In this document: positions 47,518 to 57,868 of the stretch, in pieces | Layout: each line of letters begins with the position of its first letter | Position numbering within the stretch: position 1 is the stretch's first letter | Source of the DNA: Candidatus Sumerlaeota bacterium | GTDB taxonomy: Bacteria > Sumerlaeota > Sumerlaeia > Sumerlaeales > Sumerlaeaceae | Length of the DNA: 64,000 nucleotides | NCBI GenBank assembly: GCA_017161655.1 | Contig: JADFCV010000005.1 | Location: 75,985-139,984 of the forward strand | Direction of reading: 5' to 3' | The notes under the pieces: model-generated | Told to the model about the DNA's origin: nothing | The model's database searches: none | Seen by the model: only the letters and a program-made list of their open reading frames with translations | Position numbers and translations under genes: made by a program

Positions 47518-47715
47518 TCACGCGTTGCCGTCCTCGCGGGTCGCTTGGACGTTGGCTCCGAGCCCGTCGTCCCACAATTCGATTTGCAGCACATTAGGAC
47601 AGCAACACACCTGGCAATCTTCCTCGTATTCCTGCCATCGGCCTGCTGATGGGTCCACTTCGATCACATTCACACTGCCGCAGTAGGCGCAGACGAATTG
47701 TGCTGTCGCTATCAT
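47518..47715 (-). CDS. CPXCG-motif cysteine-rich protein
   Basis: 65 residues, a small zinc-binding family of unknown role. The family pattern is clear: FVCAYCGSVN (CxxC), VDPSAGRWQEYEEDCQVCCCPN (second Cys pair) and a short acidic tail. The first motif has Ala where CPxCG has Pro. The ATG at 47715 gives a family-typical length; an upstream ATG at 47739 is the alternative and neither has a strong ribosome-binding site. Confidence 0.78.
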   Translation of the reverse strand: MIATAQFVCAYCGSVNVIEVDPSAGRWQEYEEDCQVCCCPNVLQIELWDDGLGANVQATREDGNA

Positions 47716-47859
47716 GACCGTTTTATATCCAGAGAGCATTTGCGAGACAAGGACTTTCGACGAAAAAGCGCATCGGCTGAACGATTGCTATTGACCCTCG
47801 TTACTTCCCACCGCACGGGAATGACTGACTCACAGTGAAAAAAACTTTGGAGGGGTTTC

Positions 47860-49389
47860 ATGAAATCCACCGTCCTTCGCACCCTCACTGCAGCAATCGC
47901 GCTAGCTGGTGGGGTTGCTTCCGCAAAAGTATCCGGGGAACAAGTCGCCACATTCCCCGAGGTGCAACGAGAGTTTCGTGGTGTGTGGGTTGCCACCGTG
48001 GCAAACATTGATTGGCCAAGTACTTCAGCACGTTCGTCTGTCGAGCAGCAAAAAGCCGAGCTCATTGCGATTCTCGAAAAAGTGAAAGAGCTGAACCTCA
48101 ATGCGATTGTCTTGCAGGTACGCCCTGCCTGCGACGCGCTCTATGAGTCGAAACTTGAACCGTGGTCGCCGTATCTGACAGGGACCATGGGAAAAGCCCC
48201 TGAGCCATATTATGATCCCTTGGCATTTGCTGTGGACGAATGTCACAAGCGTGGACTCGAGTTGCACGCCTGGTTTAACCCGTACCGGGCGCTGCATCCG
48301 AGTTACAAGGGGCCTATCTCGGATAACCACATCAGCAAGACCAAGCCTCATCTGGTAAAGAAATATGGGAACTACCTCTGGCTGAATCCGGCGGAAAAAG
48401 AAGTCCAGGATTACACATACGCTGTGGTCATGGATGTCGTGAAGCGCTACGACGTCGATGGCGTTCACATGGACGACTATTTCTATCCCTATCCCGAACA
48501 GGATAAAGCTACCCATCAGGAAATCGACTTCCCGGATGACGAGACTTACGAAGCCTACCGCAAGAGTGGCGGCAAGCTTGCTCGGGCGGACTGGCGTCGC
48601 CAGGCCGTAAACTCACTTATGGAACGGCTCTATAAGGGGATTAAGGAGGAAAAACCATGGGTAAAGTTCGGCCTTAGCCCCTTTGGCATTTGGAAACCGG
48701 GCTATCCGCCACAGGTCAAAGGCTTCAGCCAATACGACAAGCTCTACGCCGATGCTCGCCTCTGGTTGGAAAAAGGCTGGGTGGATTACTGGACCCCGCA
48801 GCTTTACTGGAGAATTGCTCCCCCCGAACAGAGCTTCGTGGCATTACTCACGTGGTGGGGCGAACAGAACAAGATGAATCGCCACATTTGGCCAGGACTC
48901 TACACCAGTAAAGTGGGTGAAAAAAGTAAGACTGCCTGGCAACCTGATGAAATCATCAACCAGATCAAATGGACGCGCATCCTGACCAAACCAAGCGGAC
49001 AAGTCCACTTCAGTGTTGCCGCGTTTATGGAGAACCGCCTTGGTATCAATGACGAATTGACGACAAAGGGCGGTGTTTACAGCCAACCAGCCCTCGTTCC
49101 GCCCATGCCATGGCTTGATTCAAAGGCGCCCGCGAAACCAACAATCCAAGTAAAGAGCGAAGACCAGGGGCTGATGGTCTCATGGAAAGCTGCAGACCCC
49201 AAAGACGTCCGTGTTTGGGTCCTCTACGCAAAAGTGGGTGACAAATGGAATACAGAGATTCTCCCGGCCCACGTCGAATCGAAAAGCTTCTCGAGTAAGG
49301 GCGACGAGCCTCTGCCCGAACTCATTGCTGTGGCTGCTGTGGACCGTTGCGGCAACGAAAGTCCACGGGCGGTGTATCACAGAAAGTAA
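47860..49389 (+). CDS. Secreted GHL10 (DUF187) glycoside-hydrolase-like protein
   Basis: 509 residues. Signal peptide (about 1-22, ending ASA-KV), then a TIM barrel of the GHL10/YngK type: EFRGVWVATVANIDWPS, LQVRPACDALYESKLEPWS, HAWFNPYRA and DGVHMDDYFYPYP carry the conserved acidic positions. A fibronectin-III-like C-terminal domain (about 420-509) follows. Enzymes of this kind act on peptidoglycan-linked or other polysaccharides outside the cytoplasm; the substrate is not known. TTGGAGGGG precedes the ATG. Confidence 0.88.
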   Translation: MKSTVLRTLTAAIALAGGVASAKVSGEQVATFPEVQREFRGVWVATVANIDWPSTSARSSVEQQKAELIAILEKVKELNLNAIVLQVRPACDALYESKLEPWSPYLTGTMGKAPEPYYDPLAFAVDECHKRGLELHAWFNPYRALHPSYKGPISDNHISKTKPHLVKKYGNYLWLNPAEKEVQDYTYAVVMDVVKRYDVDGVHMDDYFYPYPEQDKATHQEIDFPDDETYEAYRKSGGKLARADWRRQAVNSLMERLYKGIKEEKPWVKFGLSPFGIWKPGYPPQVKGFSQYDKLYADARLWLEKGWVDYWTPQLYWRIAPPEQSFVALLTWWGEQNKMNRHIWPGLYTSKVGEKSKTAWQPDEIINQIKWTRILTKPSGQVHFSVAAFMENRLGINDELTTKGGVYSQPALVPPMPWLDSKAPAKPTIQVKSEDQGLMVSWKAADPKDVRVWVLYAKVGDKWNTEILPAHVESKSFSSKGDEPLPELIAVAAVDRCGNESPRAVYHRK

Positions 49390-49606
49390 CGACGAAGTGA
49401 TGTATTGACGAATTCAATGCCCCCGCCAAATGTCTTTCTAACATGAAGAGCCAGGAGGCGGGGGCAGATTCCGTCGAAAACGAGTGATTGCAACTTCCTT
49501 TGAGCTTTGTAAACGTAAACGTGAATTTGTGTTGCCCCATCCGAACCAGAAGCATAGAGTGGAATGCGACAATTGAAAAGCTGAGGCCGAGTAACTGCAG
49601 ATAACA

Positions 49607-50896
49607 ATGCCAGAGCAAAGCGCTTATACCATACTTAACCTGCGCAAAGGGGCTAGCGAGCAGGAAATTAAGCGAGCCTACATCGAGCTGGTGAAGCGCT
49701 ACGATCCCGAGCAACACTCTGAGCGCTTCATGATTATCCAGAGTGCGTACGACCGGCTTCGTGACCCCGTGAAGCGCGCCAAAGAGGATGTTTTTACCTA
49801 TAATTTCTTGAAGGGTGAGTTCGCTTTTTCTGCCGAGGAGAAGCAGGAGGATCCGCTTCCCGAGATCCTTGGCCGGATCAAGGAGCTCGAGCGCCAGCTG
49901 GAAGCGGAGCCAGATAATCCCGCCATCAAACCCGCCCTTATCCTGAATTACATGAAGCGCAGCTACCGCAATACTCAGAAGAAATTGTGGTCGGAAGCGA
50001 TTAAAGATTGGCAGTTGGTGCTCAAGCTAGACCCCACGCACCAGCGGGCGAAAAACAATCTCTTTTTTGCGTATGCCTATCTTGCCTATTACTATGCGCT
50101 GCACGACCTGCTCGAAGAGGCAGTCAACCTCTGGGAGCTGGCGCTGCAAATGGATCCCGGCAATAGGGACCTCATCCATAACCTTGCCATAGCCTACGAG
50201 CAGTTAGGTCGTCACGATCAGGCCGAAAAATACTGGCAAGAAACTGTGAAGCGCTGGAAACTGGAGCTGGAAAAAGATCCCTCAAACGAATATCTGCGTA
50301 ACTGCATCATCGAGGTTCACAAGCATCACGGTGGCCGAGCCCTGCAGAGCGTTCCCACCCCTGAAACGAAACAAGAGGCTGTTGAGCAATATCGCGAGAT
50401 TCTCAAGTATAATCCCAACGATTTTGAAGCCCGTTACAATGTCGCGGCCACTCTGATGGAAGAGCAGAAGTTTGATGAAGCCATTGAGGAGCTCAAGAGC
50501 CTTCACGCTCAGTTCCCAAAGAATATTGACGTCGTAAATCTGCTCGGTTGGGCCTATCTCAATGCGGGTAAGTTCGAAATGGCGTTTAGCACCTGGCGCC
50601 GGGCGCTGGTGCAAGATCCGAAAAACACTTCCATCCGCGACTCCATGGCACGCGCTCGCCTGGCTGTCGGAAAAAAGCTCAAAGAAAGCGGTCATTTCAC
50701 GCAGGCGCTGGTCCATTTCAAGGAGCTTCTGAAGCTCATGCCCAAGACATGGGAAGTGCACTATGAGATTGCCGATACCTTGTTGCGCAAAGGCGATCGT
50801 CGAGCTGCTCTCACAGAGTTTCAGAAGGTGCTTGAACTGGATCCGAAGAACAAGCTCGCCAAAAAGGCGATTTCGGAGATTCGTCTGCGCGCATGA
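49607..50896 (+). CDS. J-like domain plus TPR protein, HPD motif lost
   Basis: 429 residues. The N-terminus (about 1-65) aligns with a J domain: YTILNLRKGASEQEIKRAYIELVKRYDPEQ and AYDRLRDPVKRAKED. The HPD tripeptide, which drives Hsp70 ATP hydrolysis, is replaced by DPE. A coiled linker (about 80-110) leads to about eight TPR repeats, such as NPNDFEARYNVAATLMEEQKFDEAIEEL, for protein binding. grpE overlaps it by 4 bases and dnaK follows, so it is almost surely part of a chaperone unit, perhaps as a client-holding factor. True co-chaperone activity is doubtful without HPD. Confidence 0.85.
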   Translation: MPEQSAYTILNLRKGASEQEIKRAYIELVKRYDPEQHSERFMIIQSAYDRLRDPVKRAKEDVFTYNFLKGEFAFSAEEKQEDPLPEILGRIKELERQLEAEPDNPAIKPALILNYMKRSYRNTQKKLWSEAIKDWQLVLKLDPTHQRAKNNLFFAYAYLAYYYALHDLLEEAVNLWELALQMDPGNRDLIHNLAIAYEQLGRHDQAEKYWQETVKRWKLELEKDPSNEYLRNCIIEVHKHHGGRALQSVPTPETKQEAVEQYREILKYNPNDFEARYNVAATLMEEQKFDEAIEELKSLHAQFPKNIDVVNLLGWAYLNAGKFEMAFSTWRRALVQDPKNTSIRDSMARARLAVGKKLKESGHFTQALVHFKELLKLMPKTWEVHYEIADTLLRKGDRRAALTEFQKVLELDPKNKLAKKAISEIRLRA

Positions 50897-51435
50897 AAGA
50901 TACATGGCTGCTTGAACCTATTCTTACTCGCGAGTTCGTTATAGATGAGAAGCCGGTGCCATTGCATGCACCGGAAGAAGCGTCTCTGGCGCAGAAGGAT
51001 CTTCTGACGAGTGTTGCCGAGACGATGAAACGTCTCGCAGACCTCGAGTTCGAAAAAGAAGAGCTTCTGCGACGCCAGGGCAAGCCCGAGGAACTCGAGA
51101 AGTTTATTAAACAACTCCTGCCGACGCTGGATGCTTTTGATCGAGTTCTAGCGATGGCGCGTTCCTATCCGAAGAACGACGAAATCGATAACTGGCTGAA
51201 AGCCGTGGAAAGTATCTACTACCGGCTTTTGCGCTTGCTCGAAGGCTATGGCCTTGAGCAACTAAACACCGTAGGGAAAAAGGTTGACCTGAATGTCCAC
51301 GACGTAGTGGAATATCGCCCGTCGACCGAGCACCCACATGATACCGTCATCAGCGAGCGGCAAAAAGGGTATATGTTCCGTGGGAAATTACTGCGGGATG
51401 CAAAAGTTGTAGTGGCTTATAATGAGAGGAGATAA
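50893..51435 (+). CDS. grpE: Nucleotide exchange factor GrpE
   Basis: 180 residues. It releases ADP from DnaK. An N-terminal coiled coil (about 40-65) is short; the family core LPTLDAFDRVL, YYRLLRLLEGYGLEQLNTVGKKVDLNVHDVVEY and a beta-wing ending KLLRDAKVVVA are present. The ATG overlaps the J-like gene stop as ATGA. dnaK begins 9 bases downstream. E. coli GrpE is 197 residues, so this one is slightly short. Confidence 0.9.
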   Translation: MKDTWLLEPILTREFVIDEKPVPLHAPEEASLAQKDLLTSVAETMKRLADLEFEKEELLRRQGKPEELEKFIKQLLPTLDAFDRVLAMARSYPKNDEIDNWLKAVESIYYRLLRLLEGYGLEQLNTVGKKVDLNVHDVVEYRPSTEHPHDTVISERQKGYMFRGKLLRDAKVVVAYNERR

Positions 51436-51444
51436 GGACGAGCC

Positions 51445-53199
51445 ATGAGTCGAATCATGGGAATTGACCTAGGCACCACAAACTCGGTGGTTGCCGTTTA
51501 TGAGAAAAATGGTCCAATGATCGTTCCCAACAGCCTGGGGGAGCGGCTAACGCCGTCGGTTGTCGCATTCACCAAAAGCGGGGAGATCCTGGTCGGCAAG
51601 AAGGCTAAACGAGCAGCAGTTATGAACGTTGGTCGCACGGTCTTCTCCATCAAGCGGCACATGGGCACCAATTACCGTGTGACCATTGACGGGAAACAAT
51701 ACACCCCACAGGAAATCTCCGCAATCATCCTCCAAAAGCTGAAGACAGATACGGAAGATTATTTCGGCGAGGAAGTGAATCAGGCAGTCATTACCGTGCC
51801 TGCCTACTTCACAGATGCCCAACGGCAAGCCACAAAGGATGCTGGTGAGATTGCCGGTCTCAAAGTGCGCCGAATCATCGATGAGCCAACGGCCGCAGCT
51901 CTCGCCTACGGCATGGACAAAGCAGAGGACCAAACAATTCTCGTGTACGACCTTGGCGGTGGTACGTTTGACGTCTCCATCATTGAGGTCATGTCTGGCG
52001 TCTTCCAGGTGTTAGCCATCCAGGGCAACACCCATCTCGGCGGCGATGATTTTGACAAGCGCATTCAGGAATGGCTCCTGGAAGAGTTTAAGAAACAGCA
52101 TGGTGTCGATCTCAGCGACGATCCCATCGCCATGCAGCGCCTTAAGGAGGCAGCTGAGGAGGCTAAAATCGAGCTGAGCGAACTCAAAGAGACGCACATT
52201 CTCGTCGAAGCGATCACCATGACCGAGAAGGGGCCGCTCACACTCGATACAGTCCTGACGCGGCAGACACTGGAGAGTCTTACCGAAGATCTCGTGAAAG
52301 CCACTGTGGAGCCGATGCTCAAGGCCATCGAGGATGCTCATCTCACGCCGGAGAAGATCGATACCATTCTCCTGGTGGGAGGTCAAACCCGCATGCCAGC
52401 AATTCAGCGCGTGGTAAAAGAAACGTTAGGGAAGACCCCCCATCGTGATATTTCGCCAGATGAAGTTGTGGCCATGGGAGCAGCCGTGCAGTCACTGGTG
52501 CTTGCACCGCTCGGTGGCGACATCGAGGATACGCTGGCTGCCCGCTACGGCAAAGAGAAACCTGTCATCATTCACATGACGCCCTTCTCGCTCGGCGTCG
52601 GCTTGCAGAACGACCAGTTTGCACCAATTATCGAGCGGAATTCCACTTATCCCACTGAGGCAAAAGACATCTTCACCACGACTCGTGACTTCCAGGAAGC
52701 GATTAGCTTCCCCATCTACGAAGGTGAAGAGCCCATCGCCTCGGAAAACACCTTCCTTGACCTCCTGCGTATCGAAGGCATCACCCCGGCGCCACGGGGG
52801 GTGCCTCGCATCGAGGTCACTTTCAAACTTAATGCCGACCGTATCCTTGAAGTGCGTGCAGAGGACCTTGCCACGGGTGTCGAAAAGAAGATTACCATTG
52901 CGGCCACTGCGACCCGTCTCTCGGAGGCCGAGAAACAGCGCATGATTAAAGAAGCGCGCGAGCGTGTCACTCGGATGCTCCGCGAGCGTATGAAACAGTC
53001 CATCATGGACGAAGCACAGAACCTCATTCTGCGTGCGGACGAAGCGCTCGCAGCCCATGGAACTCACCCGTTGGCAAAGCAAGTCCGCGAGCAAGCTCAA
53101 AAGCTCAAAGAGCTTATCAATGCGGGCGACAAGGATGCCCTTGAGGACAAAATGGACGATCTCTTGCGGGTCCTTACCGAACTCGAAGCTGCTAGCTGA
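51445..53199 (+). CDS. dnaK: Hsp70 chaperone, DnaK family (short form)
   Basis: 584-residue Hsp70. The ATPase domain has [15 protein letters not shown] (about 6), [27 protein letters not shown] (about 170) and [13 protein letters not shown] (about 311). The beta substrate domain ([12 protein letters not shown] onward) is fairly diverged, and the lid is cut short: no acidic EEVD-like or disordered tail remains, against about 638 residues in E. coli DnaK. This could be a second, specialised Hsp70 working with the J-like protein and GrpE upstream. GGAG lies upstream of the ATG. Confidence 0.93.
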   Translation: MSRIMGIDLGTTNSVVAVYEKNGPMIVPNSLGERLTPSVVAFTKSGEILVGKKAKRAAVMNVGRTVFSIKRHMGTNYRVTIDGKQYTPQEISAIILQKLKTDTEDYFGEEVNQAVITVPAYFTDAQRQATKDAGEIAGLKVRRIIDEPTAAALAYGMDKAEDQTILVYDLGGGTFDVSIIEVMSGVFQVLAIQGNTHLGGDDFDKRIQEWLLEEFKKQHGVDLSDDPIAMQRLKEAAEEAKIELSELKETHILVEAITMTEKGPLTLDTVLTRQTLESLTEDLVKATVEPMLKAIEDAHLTPEKIDTILLVGGQTRMPAIQRVVKETLGKTPHRDISPDEVVAMGAAVQSLVLAPLGGDIEDTLAARYGKEKPVIIHMTPFSLGVGLQNDQFAPIIERNSTYPTEAKDIFTTTRDFQEAISFPIYEGEEPIASENTFLDLLRIEGITPAPRGVPRIEVTFKLNADRILEVRAEDLATGVEKKITIAATATRLSEAEKQRMIKEARERVTRMLRERMKQSIMDEAQNLILRADEALAAHGTHPLAKQVREQAQKLKELINAGDKDALEDKMDDLLRVLTELEAAS

Positions 53200-53251
53200 G
53201 GAAAGTGCGGTCAGGCGGAAGGCGCTACGCTGCAGCCAATCATGAGCTCAC

Positions 53252-53299
53252 GGGCTCTCTTTCACACTCGCTTTGAAAGAGAGCCCTTCTCATTTTTTT
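53252..53299 (+). terminator. Rho-independent terminator after dnaK
   Basis: A 13-bp perfect stem GGGCTCTCTTTCA/TGAAAGAGAGCCC (53252-53264 with 53274-53286) with a 9-base loop precedes TTCTCATTTTTTT. Confidence 0.93.
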
Positions 53300-53556
53300 C
53301 CGCAAAAGCCCATTCTGCAGCGTTCTTCTCGGCCTTTCCGACCAGAGGTAAAGTGAAGAAATTTTGCAGTTCGTTCCTCGATCGTAGGTCTCGTTGAGCG
53401 TTCGACGGTCTTTTTACAGGGGTTACTAAGGTTCCGAACCTGGTTTGCGCGGCTCCGCACAGTATGGGATTGAAAAGCGGCTGTCCCTGATCTCTGTGCC
53501 AAAGTGTGCCTGAATAAGAAGGGCGTGGGGCGACCTTTGAGTCGAAGAAGGAACCG

Positions 53557-56253
53557 TCAGCATTCAGCCCAGTTTTTGCCCCACTTGCAATCCACTCGCA
53601 CCGGGATGCACAAAGGCATGGCGGTTTCCATCCTGTGTTTGACCTCTCGCAAGACCGTTTCTAGCTCGTTCTCTGGCACATCGAAGATGAGTTCATCGTG
53701 GACCTGCAAAATCATTCGCGTCTCAAGATCGCTCTCTTTCAGCCAGCGGTGAATGTCCAGCATGGCGAGTTTGATCATGTCGGCGCTCGATCCCTGAATG
53801 GGTGCATTGATGGCGATGCGCTCTGCCGCCGATCGGGCATTATAGTTCTGCGAATTGATGTCGGCCAAATAGCGCCGGCGTCCGCTCAGCGTGGTCACGT
53901 AGCCCAGTTCTCGAGCCGACTTGATCGTCGCCTCGATCCATCGCTTCACACCGCGATACGATTCAAAGTACTGCTCGATAAACGTCTTTGCCTGTTCCAG
54001 CGGGATCTTGAGGCGCTGACTCAGACCCTGTGCGCTCATGCCATAAATGATGCCAAAGTTGACCACCTTCGCCTGGTCGCGCTGTTCAGCTGTGACGTCC
54101 TGCTCGCTTAGACCGAAGATCTTCGATGCCGTCAGCGTGTGAATGTCGCGGTCTTCGCGAAAAGCTTGAATGAGCTCATCATCCCCAGAAACGTGGGCCA
54201 GGATGCGCAATTCGATTTGCGAGTAATCCGCGCTTAGCAAGACATTGCTGTCTGACGACGGAAGAAATCCTCGGCGGATCTCGCGCCCAATCTCGGTGCG
54301 CACAGGAATGTTTTGCAGGTTAGGATCGCTTGAAGTTAGCCGTCCCGTGGCCGCCATGGTCTGATTGAACGAAGTGTGAATACGCCCTGTCACCGGACTG
54401 ACCATTCTCGGCAGCACGTCCACGTAGGTATTCTTCAGCTTTTCCAGTTGGCGAAATTCCAGAATCAGTCTTGGCAGCTCGTGCTGTGTGGCGAGTTCCT
54501 CCAGCACCTCCATATCTGTTGAATAGCCTGTTCGTCCCTTGCGTTTGGGCTGCAATTTGAGGTGCTCAAAAAGAATCTCTGCGACCTGCCGAGGTGAAGA
54601 GGGATTAAAGGAGACACCTGCGAGCGAAGCAATTCTCTCACGGAGTTCGTTCAGGCGTCGTTGGAGCTGGTCCGACAGGCTGGTGAAATGCCGCACGTCA
54701 ATCCGTACTCCCGCAAGCTCCATATCGACGAGCACGTCCACCAGCGGCATCTCCATCCGCTCAAAAAGTTCAAAGAGTTCTGCTTCCCGAAGCTTCGGCT
54801 CGAGTTTCTCCCATAGTTGCAGCGTCATGTCGGCGTCCGCTGCTGCATAGCGTGTTGCCGTTTCGATGTCCACGTGATCGAAAGTGATCTGCTCTTTCCC
54901 ACTCCCAATAAGCTCCTCTAAGTGAGTCATTTGCTCGCCAAGCCAGTCGAGCGCTAGGTTCTTCAAACCATGGGTGCGCTTATCAGGATTCAGCAGATAG
55001 GATGCGATGAGAGTATCGGCCATCGGCCCCTCGAACACAAATCCATACTTCAGCAGGATTTTGCGATCAAATTTCAGATTATGGCCAATTTTGAGCAACG
55101 CCTTGTTTCGCAGCAGGGGAGCAAGCTTCTGATAAATCTCCCTTACGGAAAGTTGGCTAGGCTGATCGATAAGCGAGTTGCGATGTCCAATCGGAATGTA
55201 AATGGCTTCACGTGGCCGACATGCGAGCGATATGCCAATGAGATTTCCCGAAAGCGCGTCCAGTGAATCCGTTTCAGTATCGAGGGCGAACCGCCCAACA
55301 CTTTGTGCCTCTTCACAGAACTCCTCTAACTCATCAAGCTTCCAAACCGTGCGGTATGTGACCGGCGGGACCTCGTTTTTTGTGGGCGTTTTTTTAGAAA
55401 GAATGTCTTGAAGGAACTGCCGAAATTCGAGCTCGCGATAAATCTCTGCCAGTTTTTCATAATTGGGCTCCTGGCGTCGGAGTTTTTCCCAGTCGATTTC
55501 GATCGGAGCGTCCGTACGTAACGCCACAAGTTCTCGTGAAAGGAGCGCCTTGTCTTTTCCGTGTTCGACGTGCTCCCGAAGCTTCCCTTTTAATGACTGT
55601 GCGTTTTCCAAGACCGCTTCCAATGAGCCAAACTCCGCCAAGAGCGAAGCAGCAGTCTTGGGTCCTACCTTTGGGATGCCGGGAATATTGTCGCTGGAAT
55701 CTCCCACCATGGCGAGGAAGTCCAGCATCTGTTCGGGGTAGACCCCCATCTTGTTCTTAACGGCCTCGCGATCGAACCACACCTCACCATCTGGGTCGAG
55801 CTTCAGAATCTTTACGCGATCGTTTACGAGCTGGAACAAATCCTTGTCTGCTGTGACGAGCACGACGTTGAACCCCTTCTCGAGAGCACGCGTCGTGATG
55901 GTGGCAATAACATCGTCTGCTTCGTACCCGGGAACCTCAAAGTAAGGAATTCGCAGGGCATGCAAAATCCGCTGGATAAATTCCATTTGTTGCGGAAGAT
56001 CAGCTGGCGGAGCCGGACGGTTTGCTTTGTATTCGGGGTAAATCGTTTCGCGAAAAGTGGCTTCAGGACGGTCAAACGCAACAGCTATGTATTCGGGATT
56101 GTGTGTGCGCAGCAAGGCATGAAGGATCTGGCAAAACCCAAACACGGCATTCGTTGGAATGCCCGTCGATGTCGAGAGCTGCTGAATGGCGTGGTAGGCT
56201 TTGAAAACCTGTGAATGCCCGTCGATCAAATAAAGCACTTTGTTCTCAGCCAT
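53557..56253 (-). CDS. polA: DNA polymerase I
   Basis: 898 residues, three domains: 5'-3' exonuclease (about 1-290, YEADDVIATI and GDSSDNIPG), 3'-5' proofreading exonuclease (about 310-500, intact FALDTETDSL and AAADADMTL) and polymerase (about 520-898). Motif A is SADYSQIELRILAH, the O-helix is AKVVNFGIIYGMSAQGL and motif C is LQVHDELIFDV. Phe in the O-helix rather than Tyr predicts discrimination against dideoxynucleotides. It works in Okazaki-fragment processing and repair. The ribosome-binding site is weak. Confidence 0.97.
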   Translation of the reverse strand: MAENKVLYLIDGHSQVFKAYHAIQQLSTSTGIPTNAVFGFCQILHALLRTHNPEYIAVAFDRPEATFRETIYPEYKANRPAPPADLPQQMEFIQRILHALRIPYFEVPGYEADDVIATITTRALEKGFNVVLVTADKDLFQLVNDRVKILKLDPDGEVWFDREAVKNKMGVYPEQMLDFLAMVGDSSDNIPGIPKVGPKTAASLLAEFGSLEAVLENAQSLKGKLREHVEHGKDKALLSRELVALRTDAPIEIDWEKLRRQEPNYEKLAEIYRELEFRQFLQDILSKKTPTKNEVPPVTYRTVWKLDELEEFCEEAQSVGRFALDTETDSLDALSGNLIGISLACRPREAIYIPIGHRNSLIDQPSQLSVREIYQKLAPLLRNKALLKIGHNLKFDRKILLKYGFVFEGPMADTLIASYLLNPDKRTHGLKNLALDWLGEQMTHLEELIGSGKEQITFDHVDIETATRYAAADADMTLQLWEKLEPKLREAELFELFERMEMPLVDVLVDMELAGVRIDVRHFTSLSDQLQRRLNELRERIASLAGVSFNPSSPRQVAEILFEHLKLQPKRKGRTGYSTDMEVLEELATQHELPRLILEFRQLEKLKNTYVDVLPRMVSPVTGRIHTSFNQTMAATGRLTSSDPNLQNIPVRTEIGREIRRGFLPSSDSNVLLSADYSQIELRILAHVSGDDELIQAFREDRDIHTLTASKIFGLSEQDVTAEQRDQAKVVNFGIIYGMSAQGLSQRLKIPLEQAKTFIEQYFESYRGVKRWIEATIKSARELGYVTTLSGRRRYLADINSQNYNARSAAERIAINAPIQGSSADMIKLAMLDIHRWLKESDLETRMILQVHDELIFDVPENELETVLREVKHRMETAMPLCIPVRVDCKWGKNWAEC

Positions 56254-56371
56254 GATTGTTCACCGTCCCACCATCGTTCTCGCGTCATGGCCGAGCGAAA
56301 AGTCAAGTGACCACGCCCCACCCCCTGTCGCTAGTTGGCGCCAATCACGAACGCTGACTGAGATTTACGCT

Positions 56372-57613
56372 TTACACAACGGCGACAGCGGGAATGTGAG
56401 ACGCTGAGAAGATATGATGGAGAATGCAGGCGCAGGTTCCAAGAGGTCCCGCATTTTCCTTCAGGTCACTCACCACAATATCAGTTTCATTAAGCAGCGC
56501 GGGAAAAGTCGTGGCGCGAAGCTGATCCATCATGTGGTCGAAAAACACATCGCTACATCGCGTGTATCGCCCAGCAAGAATGACCGCCTGCGGATTGAAA
56601 AGCGTAATAACCGTTCCGATGGCGCGGGCAAGAGCCGTTGCGAAAGCGTTCCAGATTTCCACAGCTTTTGCATCGCCTTTACGTGCTAGGTCGGCCACGT
56701 CCAAAGCGGAAAAAATCTTGTCGGCGGGGAAAAGCGCTGCTTCTCGGGCCATGCGCTCGACTCCCGATCCCGATGCCGTGTTTTCCAAACAGGAGTGGCC
56801 ACCACAATAGCACGGATAGCCAGCTTCGCCGAAGGGAATGTGACCGATCTCTCCCGCATGCCCGAAGTGGCCCTGGTAAACCACGCGGTCGATCACCGTA
56901 CCCATACCGATTCCATAGCCGATATTGAGAATGCAGAACGTCTGATAATCAGCGGCATTCCCAAACCAAAGTGCGCCAAGAGCCATCATTTGCGCGTCGT
57001 TATCCACAATGATCGGCACACCGAGGTCATCTTCGAGCCGCCGCTGGATCTCTTCCACTTCAGGTGTAAGATGCCGTTCCGCACGCTCCGGACGATAAAT
57101 AAAACCTGGCAGAGCAACTCCAACTCCCGCCAGAGGCGGTAGAGTCTCTGCATGCTGGCTTAGAAACTCACGAACAAAATCTTGGACCCATTGGCCTTGC
57201 TCAGCAGCCGACGAAAAGGTTGGTGTCGATTTCTCCATGCGACCAAGAATGGTCCCACCGAGATTCATGATGAGCCCAACAGTCACGATCTTCCCGAGAT
57301 CGACTCCCAACACACATGCCGCGTGAGGATTCAGGGAAACAGGAATTGGCCGACGTCCAATCGCTGTACGACGCGGTTCGGATTCAATAGCAAGACCATC
57401 GCGCACGAGTTCATCCACTAAGCCTGAAACCGTGGGAAGATTGAACCCCAGTTTGCGGGCGATTTCGACCCGTGCAATCGGTCCATAGCGCCGGATAGCG
57501 TCGAGCACCTGGTGTTTACGAATCCGTCTCTTTTCGGCCGTGCGTTCGGCCGGGCTATCAGGATTATTCAGCAGTAACAAAACTTGTCGCGTGCGAATTC
57601 CTGGCAATGACAT
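56372..57613 (-). CDS. ROK-family regulator/kinase
   Basis: 413 residues. An N-terminal winged helix-turn-helix (about 25-80, QVLDAIRRYGPIARVEIARKLG) puts it with NagC/XylR-type ROK repressors. The sugar-kinase-like domain has GVDLGK, GVGVALPGF, DNDAQMMALGALWFG and the zinc/sugar motif GHAGEIGHIPFG...CYCGGHSCLEN. It should sense a sugar or amino sugar; no sugar-use genes are adjacent to name it. The ATG at 57613 is preferred over TTG at 57631 because GGGG sits at good spacing. Confidence 0.88.
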   Translation of the reverse strand: MSLPGIRTRQVLLLLNNPDSPAERTAEKRRIRKHQVLDAIRRYGPIARVEIARKLGFNLPTVSGLVDELVRDGLAIESEPRRTAIGRRPIPVSLNPHAACVLGVDLGKIVTVGLIMNLGGTILGRMEKSTPTFSSAAEQGQWVQDFVREFLSQHAETLPPLAGVGVALPGFIYRPERAERHLTPEVEEIQRRLEDDLGVPIIVDNDAQMMALGALWFGNAADYQTFCILNIGYGIGMGTVIDRVVYQGHFGHAGEIGHIPFGEAGYPCYCGGHSCLENTASGSGVERMAREAALFPADKIFSALDVADLARKGDAKAVEIWNAFATALARAIGTVITLFNPQAVILAGRYTRCSDVFFDHMMDQLRATTFPALLNETDIVVSDLKENAGPLGTCACILHHIFSASHIPAVAVV

Positions 57614-57868
57614 TTCTAAAACCCCATTCAAAACTGTTTTAGAGCGAAATTGAAGAGGCGACGGAGAGTGATGTCTAGCATTAATTTAATCAGAAACAAC
57701 TTTGCACTCCCGGATAGGTAAACATTTGCAAAAACGAGTCTTGGGGCCGATTTTGTTTCTTGAGCGGCAAAAAATAATCAGGTCGAGAGGGCCCAAGACA
57801 TTCCTTTCTCCTCTTGCTTTCAACACGTTTCATGCCGGCTGTTCTTCGGCTTTGATCTCAGAGCAGTC

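Noticed and set aside
47394-47594. 66-codon minus-strand frame ending KGDGKKHQK
   Set aside because: It overlaps the CPXCG gene in another frame and has no ribosome-binding site. A small gene starting within it cannot be fully excluded.
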